Shown here: in pieces, positions 24,061 to 32,897 of the stretch
Layout: each line of letters opens with the position of its first letter
How positions within the stretch are numbered: the first letter of the stretch is position 1
Source: Burkholderia sp. 4M9327F10
Lineage (GTDB): Bacteria > Pseudomonadota > Gammaproteobacteria > Burkholderiales > Burkholderiaceae
Assembly (NCBI RefSeq): GCF_005503145.1
Contig: NZ_SCNV01000070.1
Span: forward strand, 1-38,804
Length of the DNA: 38,804 bases
Direction of reading: 5' to 3'
Notes under the pieces: model-generated
Seen by the model: the letters and a program-made list of their open reading frames with translations, nothing else
What the model was told of the DNA's origin: nothing
Database searches by the model: none
Program-made: the position numbers and the translations under genes

Positions 24061-25704
24061 ATGACAGTGTCATCCATGCTCTTCGCAGTTCGCGAGTATT
24101 GCCTGCCCGCCCTGACAACCCTGGCCGTCGCCACGGCATGCTTCACACCCGTCACCGCCCCCGCCGCCACGCTGCCCGATAAAACCCTCGTGTTCTGCTC
24201 CGAAGGCAGCCCAGCGGGCTTCGACACCGCGCAATACACCACCAGCGTCGAATTCACGGCCGGCTCCTATACGGTCTACAACCGGCTGGTCGAATTCGCC
24301 CACGGCAGCACCGACATCGAGCCGGGCCTTGCCGAGAGCTGGGATGTTTCCCCGGACGGTCTGCAATACACGTTTCATCTGCGCCATGGGGTGAAGTTTC
24401 AGACCACCTCGTTCTTCAAGCCGACCCGCGAATTCGATGCGGACGACGTCGTGTTTACCTATGAGCGGATGCTCGATCCGGATCAGCCGTTCCATAAGGC
24501 GTACCCGGTGCCGTTTCCGTACTTCAGCGATCTGGGCCTGGCGAAGAACATCAGCAAGATCGAGGCGCTCGACCCGTACACGGTGCGCTTCACGCTCAAG
24601 CAGGTCGACGCGCCGTTCCTGCAGCAGATCGCCATGCCGTTCGCCTCGATCCTGTCCGCGGAGTATGCGGATCAACTGCTGAAGGCCGGCAAGGCCTCCG
24701 ACATCAATCTGTTCCCGGTCGGCACCGGGCCGTTCATCTTCCGCAGCTACACCAAGGACGACACGATCCGTTTCGACGGCAACCCGGACTACTGGAAGCC
24801 GGGTGTCGTGAAAGTGGGCAAGCTGATTTTCGCGATCACCGTCGACCCCTCCGTGCGCCTGCAGAAGCTCAAACGTGGCGAATGCCAGGTGATGAGCTAT
24901 CCGCGTCCTGCGGACATTGCGGCGGTCAAGGCCGATCCGTCGCTGGCGATGCCGAGCGAGGTGGGCTTCAATCTGGGCATCCTCGGTTACAACACGACCA
25001 AAAAGCCGCTCGACAACGTGCTGGTGCGCCGCGCGCTGGATATGTCGATCAACAAGAAGGCGATCATCGAATCGGTGTACCAGGGCGCCGGCCAGATTGC
25101 CACCAATCCGATGCCGCCTACCCAATGGGGCTACAACAAGAATCTGAAAGATGCACCGTATGACCTCGACAAGGCCAAGGCGCTGCTGAAGGAAGCCGGA
25201 TACCCTGACGGCTTCGATCTGACGTTGTGGGCCATGCCCGTACAACGCCCCTACAACCCGAATGCGCGGCTGATGGCGGAAATGCTCCAGGCCGACTGGG
25301 CGAAGATCGGCGTCAAGGTGAATATCGCCACCTATGAGTGGGGCGAATACATCCGCCGGGCCCATGCGGGCGAGCACGAGGCGATTCTGATCGGCTGGAC
25401 CGGCGACTACGGCGATCCGGATAACTGGCTGGGCGTCCTGCTGGGCTGTGACGCGGTGAAAGGCAGCAATTTCTCGAAATGGTGCTACAAGCCCTTCGAC
25501 GACCTGATCACGGCCGCCCGCAGCACCACCGACCTGACGCAGCGCACCAAGGACTACATGGATGCCCAGGTGATCTTCAAGGACCAGGTGCCGTTCACGC
25601 CGATTGCTCACTCCACCGTCTATCAGCCCATCTCAAAAGACGTTACCGGCTTCAAGATCGATCCATTCGGCCCGACGCAATTCCTCGGCGTCGGACTGAA
25701 ATAG
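24061..25704 (+). CDS. Dipeptide-type ABC transporter substrate-binding protein (first copy)
   Basis: A 547-residue periplasmic binding protein of the DppA/OppA family (SBP_bac_5). The N-terminus carries a signal peptide of about 36 residues, ending near TAPAA. The mature part starts LPDKTLVFCSEGSPAGFD, followed by NRLVEFAHGSTDIEPGLAESWDVSPDG and the family stretch YTFHLRHGVKF. It is closely similar, over its whole length, to the second copy at 25907-27535, including the LGC...KWCYKPFDDL region. A hairpin with AATTT after it suggests it is transcribed alone. It probably shares the DppBCDF permease with its paralogue while binding a different peptide set, or heme precursors as some DppA proteins do. 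The ligand cannot be told. Confidence 0.92.
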   Translation: MTVSSMLFAVREYCLPALTTLAVATACFTPVTAPAATLPDKTLVFCSEGSPAGFDTAQYTTSVEFTAGSYTVYNRLVEFAHGSTDIEPGLAESWDVSPDGLQYTFHLRHGVKFQTTSFFKPTREFDADDVVFTYERMLDPDQPFHKAYPVPFPYFSDLGLAKNISKIEALDPYTVRFTLKQVDAPFLQQIAMPFASILSAEYADQLLKAGKASDINLFPVGTGPFIFRSYTKDDTIRFDGNPDYWKPGVVKVGKLIFAITVDPSVRLQKLKRGECQVMSYPRPADIAAVKADPSLAMPSEVGFNLGILGYNTTKKPLDNVLVRRALDMSINKKAIIESVYQGAGQIATNPMPPTQWGYNKNLKDAPYDLDKAKALLKEAGYPDGFDLTLWAMPVQRPYNPNARLMAEMLQADWAKIGVKVNIATYEWGEYIRRAHAGEHEAILIGWTGDYGDPDNWLGVLLGCDAVKGSNFSKWCYKPFDDLITAARSTTDLTQRTKDYMDAQVIFKDQVPFTPIAHSTVYQPISKDVTGFKIDPFGPTQFLGVGLK

Positions 25705-25751
25705 GCGGATATGGGCGCTTTTGCTCCCGCCTGGCGCCCACAGAGCCTTGT

Positions 25752-25782
25752 GAGGCCCCGCCAACCCAAGTTGACGGGCCTC
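25752..25782 (+). terminator. Terminator after the first binding-protein gene
   Basis: GAGGCCCCG-C-CAAC (25752-25765) pairs with GTTG-A-CGGGCCTC (25770-25782), with one bulge and one mismatch, 47 bp after the stop. AATTT follows. It separates the first binding protein from the second. Confidence 0.65.
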
Positions 25783-25906
25783 AATTTATGCCTAACAAGT
25801 GTTTCCGATAGTGAACAGAAGGAATTTCCTCCGCTTGTTGCTGCAAGGCATGCTCAAGTAAGATCGCGCTACGCTGGTGCAAGCCAGCCTCGAACCTGGA
25901 GGAAAC

Positions 25907-27535
25907 ATGAAGCAAAACAATCTGTTGCGCGCCGCGCGGATCACGACGCTCGTCGCAGCCGCAGCGGTATCGGCAATGGGCGCGAACGTCGCGCGCGCCG
26001 AGATTCCGAATAAAACCCTGGTCTACTGCTCAGAAGGCAGCCCCGCGGGTTTCGATCCGGCCCAATACACCACGGGCACCGATTTCACGGCCAATACCTT
26101 CACCGTCTATAACCGCCTCGTCGAATTCGAGCGCGGCGGCACGAAGGTCGAGCCGGGTCTCGCCGAAAGCTGGGATGTTTCGCCGGACGGCAAGACCTAC
26201 ACGTTCCATCTGCGCCATGGCGTCAAGTTCCAGACCACGGCGTACTTCAAGCCGACCCGCGAATTCAACGCGGACGACGTCCTGTTCACGTTCAACCGCA
26301 TGCTCGACCCGGGCATGCCGTTTAACAAGGCGTACCCGGCGCAGTTCCCGTACTTCACGGACATGGGCCTCGACAAGCTGATCGCGAAGGTCGAAAAGGT
26401 CGATCCGTACACCGTGCGCTTCACGCTGAAGGAAACCAACGCACCGTTCATCCAGAACATGGCGATGGAATTCGCCTCGATCCAGTCGGCTGAGTATGCG
26501 GATTCGCTGCTCAAGGCCGGCAAGGCTGCCGACATCAACCAGAAGCCGGTTGGCACGGGCCCGTTCATTTTCCGCAGCTACACGAAAGACGCCACGATCC
26601 GCTTCGACGGCAATCCTGACTACTGGAAGCCGAACGACGTGAAGATCGCGAAGCTGATCTTCGCGATCACACCGGATGCCGGCGTGCGCGTGCAGAAACT
26701 CAAGCGCGACGAGTGCCAGGTGATGAGCTATCCGCGTCCGGCCGATATCGCGCCGCTGAAGACGGAAGCCAATATCTCGATGCCGTCGCAACCGGGCTTC
26801 AACCTCGGCTACCTGTCGTACAACGTGCAGCACAAGCCGCTCGACAACGTCGATGTGCGCGAGGCGCTCGACATGGCGATCAACAAGAAGGCGATCATCG
26901 ATTCGGTCTACCAGGGCGCAGGCCAGTCGGCCACCAACCCGATGCCACCAACCCAATGGTCGTATGACAAGAACCTGCCGAGCCTGTCGTACGATCCGGC
27001 CAAGGCCAAGGCGTTGCTCGCCAAGGCAGGTCTCTCGAACGGTTTCGACATCACGCTGTGGGCGATGCCGGTGCAGCGTCCGTACAACCCGAACGCGCGC
27101 CTGATGTCGGAAATGATCCAGGCCGACTGGGCCAAGATCGGCGTGCGCGCGAAGATCGTCACGTATGAATGGGGTGAGTACATCAAGCGCGCCCACGCAG
27201 GCGAGGACGACTCGATGCTGATCGGCTGGACCGGCGACAACGGCGATCCGGACAACTGGCTCGGCACGCTGCTCGGCTGCGAAGCGATGAACGGCAACAA
27301 CTTCAGCAAGTGGTGCTACAAGCCGTTCGACGATCTGATCCAGAAGGGCCGCACGACGACGGATCAGGGCGAACGCACCAAGATTTACACGCAGGCGCAA
27401 CAGATTTTCGCGCAGCAACTGCCGTTCTCGCCGATCGCGCACTCGACGGTGTATCAGCCGGTCAGCAAGAAGGTGATCGACATGCGCATCGAGCCGCTCG
27501 GTTACGCGCGCTTCGACGGTGTGGGCGTGCAGTAA
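25907..27535 (+). CDS. dppA: Dipeptide ABC transporter substrate-binding protein (second copy)
   Basis: A 542-residue DppA-type periplasmic binding protein. The signal peptide (about 1-32, ending NVARA) is followed by EIPNKTLVYCSEGSPAGFDPAQYTTGTDF. It contains the SBP_bac_5 pattern YTFHLRHGVKFQTT, NPDYWKP, LDMAINKKAIIDSVYQGAG and FSPIAHSTVYQPV. It parallels the first copy almost residue for residue apart from conservative changes, so the pair arose by tandem duplication. I start at 25907, behind CTGGAGGAAAC; the GTG at 25877 would add a non-signal leader. As the copy next to dppBCDF it is likely the main partner. A hairpin after it should leave more binding protein than permease. Confidence 0.94.
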   Translation: MKQNNLLRAARITTLVAAAAVSAMGANVARAEIPNKTLVYCSEGSPAGFDPAQYTTGTDFTANTFTVYNRLVEFERGGTKVEPGLAESWDVSPDGKTYTFHLRHGVKFQTTAYFKPTREFNADDVLFTFNRMLDPGMPFNKAYPAQFPYFTDMGLDKLIAKVEKVDPYTVRFTLKETNAPFIQNMAMEFASIQSAEYADSLLKAGKAADINQKPVGTGPFIFRSYTKDATIRFDGNPDYWKPNDVKIAKLIFAITPDAGVRVQKLKRDECQVMSYPRPADIAPLKTEANISMPSQPGFNLGYLSYNVQHKPLDNVDVREALDMAINKKAIIDSVYQGAGQSATNPMPPTQWSYDKNLPSLSYDPAKAKALLAKAGLSNGFDITLWAMPVQRPYNPNARLMSEMIQADWAKIGVRAKIVTYEWGEYIKRAHAGEDDSMLIGWTGDNGDPDNWLGTLLGCEAMNGNNFSKWCYKPFDDLIQKGRTTTDQGERTKIYTQAQQIFAQQLPFSPIAHSTVYQPVSKKVIDMRIEPLGYARFDGVGVQ

Positions 27536-27644
27536 GCCTTGCCGTAACGCGAGCCTGATGGTCAGCCGCGAGGTGCGCCATGAGGCTTGCGGTAAAACTG
27601 ACGCAGTCCGCTTTTCGCACGGTTAGAAAACTGGTCGAAATGGT

Positions 27645-27687
27645 CCGGCGACCGGGGTCACAAGCCCTCGTCGCCGGTTGTGTTTTT
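27645..27687 (+). terminator. Partial terminator between dppA and dppB
   Basis: CCGGCGAC (27645-27652) pairs exactly with GTCGCCGG (27670-27677); inner bases GGGG/CCC can also pair, and TTGTGTTTTT follows. It has the form of an intrinsic terminator lying 29 bp before dppB. Since dppB-F show no clear promoter of their own in the gap, read-through probably feeds them at lower level. Confidence 0.75.
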
Positions 27688-27715
27688 CCGTTCATCAAGA
27701 CCATAGGGACGAACC

Positions 27716-28726
27716 ATGTTCCGCTTCGTTTTGCGCCGCATCGGTATGGTGATTCCGACCTTCATCGGCATTACGATCCTTGCGTTTGCGCTCATTCACC
27801 TGATACCCGGCGACCCCATTGAAGTGATGATGGGCGAACGCGGTGTCGATCCGGCCATGCACGCCGCCGCCATGCACCGTCTCGGCCTCGACCAGCCGCT
27901 GCCGCTGCAATACATCCACTATCTCGGACGTGCGGTGCACGGCGATCTGGGGATGTCGATCATCACCAACACCAGCGTGATGGACGAGTTCCTCGCGCGC
28001 TTTCCCGCCACCGTCGAGCTGTCGATCTGCGCGATGCTGTTCGCCCTGATCGTCGGGCTGCCGGCCGGTGTGTTCGCGGCGCTGCGGCGTGGCACGGTGG
28101 TCGATCACGGCGTGATGGGCACGGCGCTGACCGGCTATTCGATGCCGATCTTCTGGTGGGGCTTGATCCTCATCATGCTGTTCTCGGTGAAGCTCGGCTG
28201 GACGCCGGTGTCGGGGCGTATTGCGGTTGAATACGACATTCCGCACGTCACCGGCTTCATGTTGATCGACTCGCTGATGTCGACCGATGAAGGCGCGTTC
28301 AAGTCGGCGTTGAGCCATCTGATTCTGCCCGCCATCGTGCTCGGCACGATTCCGCTGGCGGTTGTGGCGCGTATGACGCGCTCGTCGATGCTCGAAGTGC
28401 TGCGCGAGGATTACATCCGTACCGCACGCGCCAAGGGCTTGCCGCCGGGACGCGTGATCGTCGTGCATGCGCTGCGTAACGCGCTGATTCCGGTGGTGAC
28501 CGTGATCGGCCTGCAGGTGGGCACGCTGCTCGCCGGCGCGGTGCTGACCGAGACGCTGTTCTCCTGGCCGGGTATCGGCAAGTGGCTGATCGATGCAATC
28601 AGCCGGCGTGATTATCCGGTCGTGCAGGGCGGTATCCTGTTGATTGCCACACTCGTGATCGTCGTGAACCTGATTGTCGATCTGTTGTACGGCGTGTTGA
28701 ATCCGCGCATTCGCCATACGAGGTAA
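27716..28726 (+). CDS. dppB: Dipeptide ABC transporter permease DppB
   Basis: An inner-membrane permease subunit of 336 residues with about six membrane helices. The N-terminal MFRFVLRRIGMVIPTFIGITILAFALIHLIPGDPIEV is the standard DppB/OppB start. The cytoplasmic EAA loop is DYIRTARAKGLPPGRVIVVHALRNALIPVVT at about 230-262, and FSWPGIGKWLIDAISRRDYPVVQGG follows. It pairs with DppC to form the channel through which peptides from DppA are driven by DppD and DppF. The ribosome site TAGGGACGAACC precedes the ATG. The gap to dppC is 4 bp. Confidence 0.96.
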   Translation: MFRFVLRRIGMVIPTFIGITILAFALIHLIPGDPIEVMMGERGVDPAMHAAAMHRLGLDQPLPLQYIHYLGRAVHGDLGMSIITNTSVMDEFLARFPATVELSICAMLFALIVGLPAGVFAALRRGTVVDHGVMGTALTGYSMPIFWWGLILIMLFSVKLGWTPVSGRIAVEYDIPHVTGFMLIDSLMSTDEGAFKSALSHLILPAIVLGTIPLAVVARMTRSSMLEVLREDYIRTARAKGLPPGRVIVVHALRNALIPVVTVIGLQVGTLLAGAVLTETLFSWPGIGKWLIDAISRRDYPVVQGGILLIATLVIVVNLIVDLLYGVLNPRIRHTR

Positions 28727-28730
28727 AACC

Positions 28731-29648
28731 GTGGCCGACATACAAAACACAGTCCCCCAAGCAGTCACGCCCCCTAGTGGACGTGCACTGGCCGCCCGTG
28801 AATTCTGGGCAAACTTTTCCCGTAACCGTGGTGCGGTAACGGCCGGTGTGATCGTGCTGGTGCTGATCTTCATCGCGATCTTCGCGCCGTGGATCGCGCC
28901 GCACAGCCCGATCGAGCAATACCGCGATTTTGTGAAGATCCCGCCCGCCTGGGCCGACGGCGGCAACTGGAAGTTCATCCTCGGCACCGACGAAGCCGGC
29001 CGCGACATGTTGTCGCGCCTGATGTACGGCGCGCGCCTGTCGTTCTGGATTGGCTTCATCTCGGTCGTGCTGGCGCTGATCCCGGGCGTGGTGCTCGGGT
29101 TGATTGCCGCGTTCTTCGAGAAGTGGGCCGATACGCCGATCATGCGCATCATGGACGTGCTGCTTGCGCTGCCGTCGCTGCTGCTCGCGGTGGCGGTGGT
29201 GGCGATTATCGGTCCGGGGCTCTTCAATACGATGTTTGCCATCGCGATCGTGGCGTTGCCCGGTTACGTCCGTCTGACGCGGGCTTCGGCGCTCGGTGAA
29301 TTGCAGAAGGAATACGTGACCGCTTCGCGCGTGGCGGGCGCCGGCACCTTGCGGCTGATGTTCTCGCAAGTGCTGCCGAACTGCACCGCGCCGCTGATCG
29401 TGCAGGCGACGCTCGGCTTTTCGTCGGCGATTCTCGATGCCGCTGCGCTCGGCTTCCTCGGCCTCGGCGTGCAACCGCCCGCGGCGGAGTGGGGCGCGAT
29501 GCTCGCATCGGCGCGTGACTACATCGATAACGCCTGGTGGATCGTCACCTTGCCTGGCCTGTCCATCGTGATCTCGGTGCTGGCGATCAACCTGCTCGGC
29601 GACGGGCTGCGCGACGCGCTCGACCCCAAACTGAAACGGATGGCGTGA
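28731..29648 (+). CDS. dppC: Dipeptide ABC transporter permease DppC
   Basis: The second inner-membrane permease subunit, 305 residues, with an N-terminal OppC-type helix (NRGAVTAGVIVLVLIFIAIFAPWIAPHSP, about 34-62). Next comes the stretch FILGTDEAGRDMLSRLMYGARLSFWIGF typical of DppC/OppC, then the EAA loop KEYVTASRVAGAGTLRLMFSQVLPNC. The C-terminal end is LAINLLGDGLRDALDPKLKRM. The start is GTG at 28731, 4 bp after the dppB stop. Only one base separates it from dppD, so the four genes are tightly coupled. Confidence 0.96.
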   Translation: MADIQNTVPQAVTPPSGRALAAREFWANFSRNRGAVTAGVIVLVLIFIAIFAPWIAPHSPIEQYRDFVKIPPAWADGGNWKFILGTDEAGRDMLSRLMYGARLSFWIGFISVVLALIPGVVLGLIAAFFEKWADTPIMRIMDVLLALPSLLLAVAVVAIIGPGLFNTMFAIAIVALPGYVRLTRASALGELQKEYVTASRVAGAGTLRLMFSQVLPNCTAPLIVQATLGFSSAILDAAALGFLGLGVQPPAAEWGAMLASARDYIDNAWWIVTLPGLSIVISVLAINLLGDGLRDALDPKLKRMA

Positions 29649-29649
29649 T

Positions 29650-30654
29650 ATGAGTACCCTACTGACCATCCGCAATCTGGCGGTGAATTTCAACGGCCTG
29701 CCGGCCGTCGACCGCATCAATCTGGACGTCGCGCCGGGCGAAGTAGTCGGCGTAGTAGGCGAGTCCGGCTCGGGCAAGAGCGTGACGATGATGGCGCTAA
29801 TGGGCCTGATCGACGCACCGGGCAAGGTCAGCGCCGACGAGGTTACCTTCGACGGCAAGGACCTGCTGAAAGCCTCGCCGAAGGAGCGCCGCAAGATTAT
29901 CGGCAAGGACATCGCGATGGTGTTCCAGGACGCCCTCACGAGTCTGAACCCGAGCTACACCGTCGGTTATCAGATCAAGGAAGTGCTGAAGCTGCACGAA
30001 GGGCTGCGCGGCGCCGCGCTGAACAGGCGTGCGATCGAACTGCTCGACCAGGTCGGCATTCCCGATGCGAAGAATCGCATCGCGTCGTTTCCGCACCAGA
30101 TGTCGGGCGGCATGAACCAGCGCGTGATGATTGCCATGGCGGTGGCCTGCAATCCCAAGCTGCTGATTGCCGACGAGCCGACCACCGCGCTCGACGTGAC
30201 GATCCAGGCGCAGATCATGGAATTGCTCGTGAAGCTGCAGAAAGAGCGCGGCATGGCGCTCGTGCTGATCTCACACGATCTGGCCGTGGTGTCGGAAGTC
30301 GCGCAGCGCGTGGCCGTCATGTATGCGGGCGAGATGATCGAGACCAACAAGGTGCCGGATATCTTCGCCGCGCCGCATCACCCCTACACGGAAGCGCTGC
30401 TGGCGGCGATTCCCGAGCACAATGTCGGCGCAGTGCGGCTGGCTGCGTTGCCGGGTATGGTGCCGGGCCGCGACGACCGCCCCAAGGGGTGTCTGTTCGC
30501 GCCGCGCTGCAAGTACGTCGTGGATGACTGCACCAAGGCCCGCCCAGCCCTTGCCCCGCTCGCGGGCCATATCGACGCGACCAGGGTACGCTGTATCAAG
30601 CCGCTGAATCTCACCGGCGATGCCAACGTCCACACTCAAGGAGGCGCACGATGA
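29650..30654 (+). CDS. dppD: Dipeptide ABC transporter ATP-binding protein DppD
   Basis: One of the two ATPases of the importer, 334 residues. Walker A is GESGSGKS at 37-44, the Q-loop is MVFQDALTSLNP at about 90-101, the ABC signature is MSGGMNQRVMIAMA at 151-164 and Walker B is LLIADEPTTALD at 171-182. The C-terminal oligopeptide-transporter extension includes AALPGMVPG and a Cys-rich end, with cysteines in GCLFAPRCKY, DDCTK and RVRCI. Such cysteines are reported to hold an iron-sulfur cluster in related Dpp systems; here that is inference. The stop overlaps the dppF start in ATGA. Confidence 0.96.
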   Translation: MSTLLTIRNLAVNFNGLPAVDRINLDVAPGEVVGVVGESGSGKSVTMMALMGLIDAPGKVSADEVTFDGKDLLKASPKERRKIIGKDIAMVFQDALTSLNPSYTVGYQIKEVLKLHEGLRGAALNRRAIELLDQVGIPDAKNRIASFPHQMSGGMNQRVMIAMAVACNPKLLIADEPTTALDVTIQAQIMELLVKLQKERGMALVLISHDLAVVSEVAQRVAVMYAGEMIETNKVPDIFAAPHHPYTEALLAAIPEHNVGAVRLAALPGMVPGRDDRPKGCLFAPRCKYVVDDCTKARPALAPLAGHIDATRVRCIKPLNLTGDANVHTQGGAR

Positions 30655-31670
30655 ATGCAGTACCCGAAACGCGGCGCCAGGCGAGTCAGACGGGCGACCA
30701 TGTGCTGGTCGCCGACCAGTTGGCGCGGCACTACTCGGTGCGGCGCGGCATGTTCGGCCACGGCACGGTCAAGGCGTTGAACGGTGTGTCGTTTTCGCTC
30801 GACCGCGGCAAGACGCTGGCGGTCGTTGGCGAATCCGGCTGCGGCAAATCGACGCTCGCGCGTCAGTTGACGATGATCGAGGGACCGACGGCCGGCCGTC
30901 TGATGATTGACGGCGAAGACGTGGCCGGCGCCGACCACACGCGCATTGCCGCCTTGCGCCGGCGCGTGCAGATGGTGTTCCAGAACCCGTTTGCGTCGTT
31001 GAATCCGCGCAAGACTGTCGAGCAGACGCTCGGTGAGCCGCTCGCCATCAATACGCCATTGAGCGCGAGCGAACGCGCCGAGCGGATTGCGCAGATGATG
31101 CGCACCGTCGGCCTGCGGCCAGAGCACGCCAAACGCTACCCGCATATGTTCTCGGGTGGCCAGCGGCAGCGCGTGGCGATTGCGCGCGCGATGATTCTCG
31201 ATCCGCAGATCGTCGTGGCCGACGAACCGGTCTCCGCACTCGACGTGTCGATCCAGGCGCAGATTCTCAATCTGTTCATGGATCTGCAGGAGCAGTTCAA
31301 GACCAGCTACGTGTTCATCTCGCACAACCTCTCGGTGGTGGAGCACATTGCCGACGATGTGATGGTGATGTACTTCGGCGGCGTGGTCGAACTGGGCGAC
31401 AAGAAGCGGATTTTCTCGAAGCCGCGCCATCCATACACGCGGGCATTGATGTCGGCGACGCCGTCCATTTTCGAGGCGGATCGCAGCATCAAGATCAAGC
31501 TGCAAGGCGAGATGCCGTCGCCGCTCAATCCGCCCTCGGGCTGCACGTTCCATCAGCGTTGCCCGTATGCAATCGAGCGCTGCCGCAGCGAGGAACCGAA
31601 GCTGCGCGAAGTGGATGGACGTCAGGTGTCGTGCCACCGCGCCGAGGAGGTGGGGGACGTGGATGCCTGA
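30651..31670 (+). CDS. dppF: Dipeptide ABC transporter ATP-binding protein DppF
   Basis: The second ATPase, 339 residues. It pairs with DppD under the DppBC channel. Walker A is GESGCGKS at 60-67, the Q-loop is MVFQNPFASLNPRKTV, the signature is FSGGQRQRVAIARA at about 167-180 and Walker B is QIVVADEPVSALD at about 186-198. The C-terminal extension has the PSPLNPPSGCTFHQRCPYAIERC pattern with four cysteines counting the final SCH. AAGGAGGCGCACG precedes the ATG at 30651, inside the end of dppD. Its own 3' end overlaps the start of the TraB-family gene by 8 bp. Confidence 0.96.
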   Translation: MNAVPETRRQASQTGDHVLVADQLARHYSVRRGMFGHGTVKALNGVSFSLDRGKTLAVVGESGCGKSTLARQLTMIEGPTAGRLMIDGEDVAGADHTRIAALRRRVQMVFQNPFASLNPRKTVEQTLGEPLAINTPLSASERAERIAQMMRTVGLRPEHAKRYPHMFSGGQRQRVAIARAMILDPQIVVADEPVSALDVSIQAQILNLFMDLQEQFKTSYVFISHNLSVVEHIADDVMVMYFGGVVELGDKKRIFSKPRHPYTRALMSATPSIFEADRSIKIKLQGEMPSPLNPPSGCTFHQRCPYAIERCRSEEPKLREVDGRQVSCHRAEEVGDVDA

Positions 31671-32826
31671 AGCGTCGGCGGCGCGTCGTCCTGCGCGCCG
31701 CCTGCGTGAAGGCGGCAGTCACGCCGTTTTCGCGCTGCGCTGGCGAGCCTGGCTGATTGCTTGTGCCACGCTCGCCGGCCTCTCGTTCGGTTCGGTCTGG
31801 CCGGTCGCCACGGCGGATGCCGCGGGCGCGGCTGCGACTACCCCGGCGCAAGGCGCCCGGCCGGCCTTGCCGGTTCCGGGCACACCTGCTGCCCCTGTTT
31901 CACCTGGCCACCCGCGTGCCACCTTGCCCGGTTTCAACCCGCCGCCGTCGTATTCGTCGAGCACGACGACAGGCGGTCCGGTGCGCACCCAGCCCGCGCG
32001 CATGCCGTTCTATGTCGCGACGCGCGGCACAACCACCATCTACGTGCTTGGCACGCTTCACGTCGGCGACCCGGCCGACTATCCGCCGAACCAGCCGTTC
32101 CGCCCGCAGATTCTGGCTGCGCTGGCGGCTTCACCGACTCTGGCGCTGGAACTCTCACCCGACGATCTGCTGGTGTCGCAGGACGACGTGTCGAAGTACG
32201 GTGTGTGCCGCAGCGCCTGTCTGCCGAAGTATTTGCCGGAATCGCTCTGGCACAAGCTCGAAGTCCGCTTGCGCGACAATCCCGCGGCGCTCGATGAGAT
32301 CAAGAGAATGCGGCCGTGGCTCGCTTCGCTGCTGGTCGAAACGTACGATTCGTTGAGCGCCGGGCTGCAGACCGAATACGGTACCGAGGCGCAGTTGCAG
32401 AACGTCTATCTGCGCACACGCGGCAAGATTGTCGGGCTTGAGACGCTTGGTGAGCAGATGCGCTCGTTCACGAGCCTGTCGTCAGCGCAGCAGCGCGAAA
32501 TGCTGGCGCAGGATCTGGTGCAGACGCCCGCCGGCAACCTCGCCGATGTGCAGACCTTGCACCGGCTCTGGCAGGTGGGCGATGCCGATGCGATTGCGGC
32601 TTGGCAGGCGGCCAAGTCCGAGGTGCTGGCGCGCGACAAGCGGGTATCCGATTCGATCGACAACAAGATCGTGTATGAGCGGAACCGGCGTTTCGTTGCG
32701 CGGATGCTGCTGATTGCCGGGCCGAACAAGCCGGTGTTCGTGGCAATCGGGGCGCTGCACCTGGGTGGGCCGAAGGGCGTGCTGCAGTTGTTGCGGCAGC
32801 ATGGATTTGTGGTGGAGCCGGGGTGA
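31663..32826 (+). CDS. TraB/GumN family protein with signal anchor
   Basis: A 387-residue protein of the TraB/PrgY/GumN group, distantly related to Tiki metalloproteases. After a basic N-terminus comes a signal or anchor helix (about 27-50, WLIACATLAGLSFGSVWPVATADA). A Pro/Ala/Thr-rich linker leads to the catalytic-type domain with VLGTLHVGDP at about 127-136, the acidic LALELSPDDLL, and VAIGALHLGGPKGVLQLLRQHGF near the C-terminus. The paired GTxH and GxxH motifs are the hallmark, so metal-dependent peptidase activity in the periplasm is plausible but unproven in bacteria. I start at the ATG at 31663, which overlaps dppF and has GAGGAGG about 12 bases upstream. An upstream ATG at 31567 lies deep in dppF. 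Confidence 0.82.
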   Translation: MPEASAARRPARRLREGGSHAVFALRWRAWLIACATLAGLSFGSVWPVATADAAGAAATTPAQGARPALPVPGTPAAPVSPGHPRATLPGFNPPPSYSSSTTTGGPVRTQPARMPFYVATRGTTTIYVLGTLHVGDPADYPPNQPFRPQILAALAASPTLALELSPDDLLVSQDDVSKYGVCRSACLPKYLPESLWHKLEVRLRDNPAALDEIKRMRPWLASLLVETYDSLSAGLQTEYGTEAQLQNVYLRTRGKIVGLETLGEQMRSFTSLSSAQQREMLAQDLVQTPAGNLADVQTLHRLWQVGDADAIAAWQAAKSEVLARDKRVSDSIDNKIVYERNRRFVARMLLIAGPNKPVFVAIGALHLGGPKGVLQLLRQHGFVVEPG

Positions 32827-32828
32827 GG

Positions 32829-32889
32829 GCAGTGCGGTTGAGCGTGCTACGGGTTAGCCTCGCCGCCCGTGATCAAACCGCGACTGCTT
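32829..32889. terminator. Imperfect hairpin between convergent genes
   Basis: A left arm with GCAGT-GCGGTT-GA pairs with a right arm whose complement reads GCAGTCGCGGTTTGA, two single-base bulges, just past the TraB-family stop. TTTGCCTTT follows on the plus strand. The loop is long, so confidence is low. Confidence 0.3.
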
Positions 32890-32897
32890 TGCCTTTA

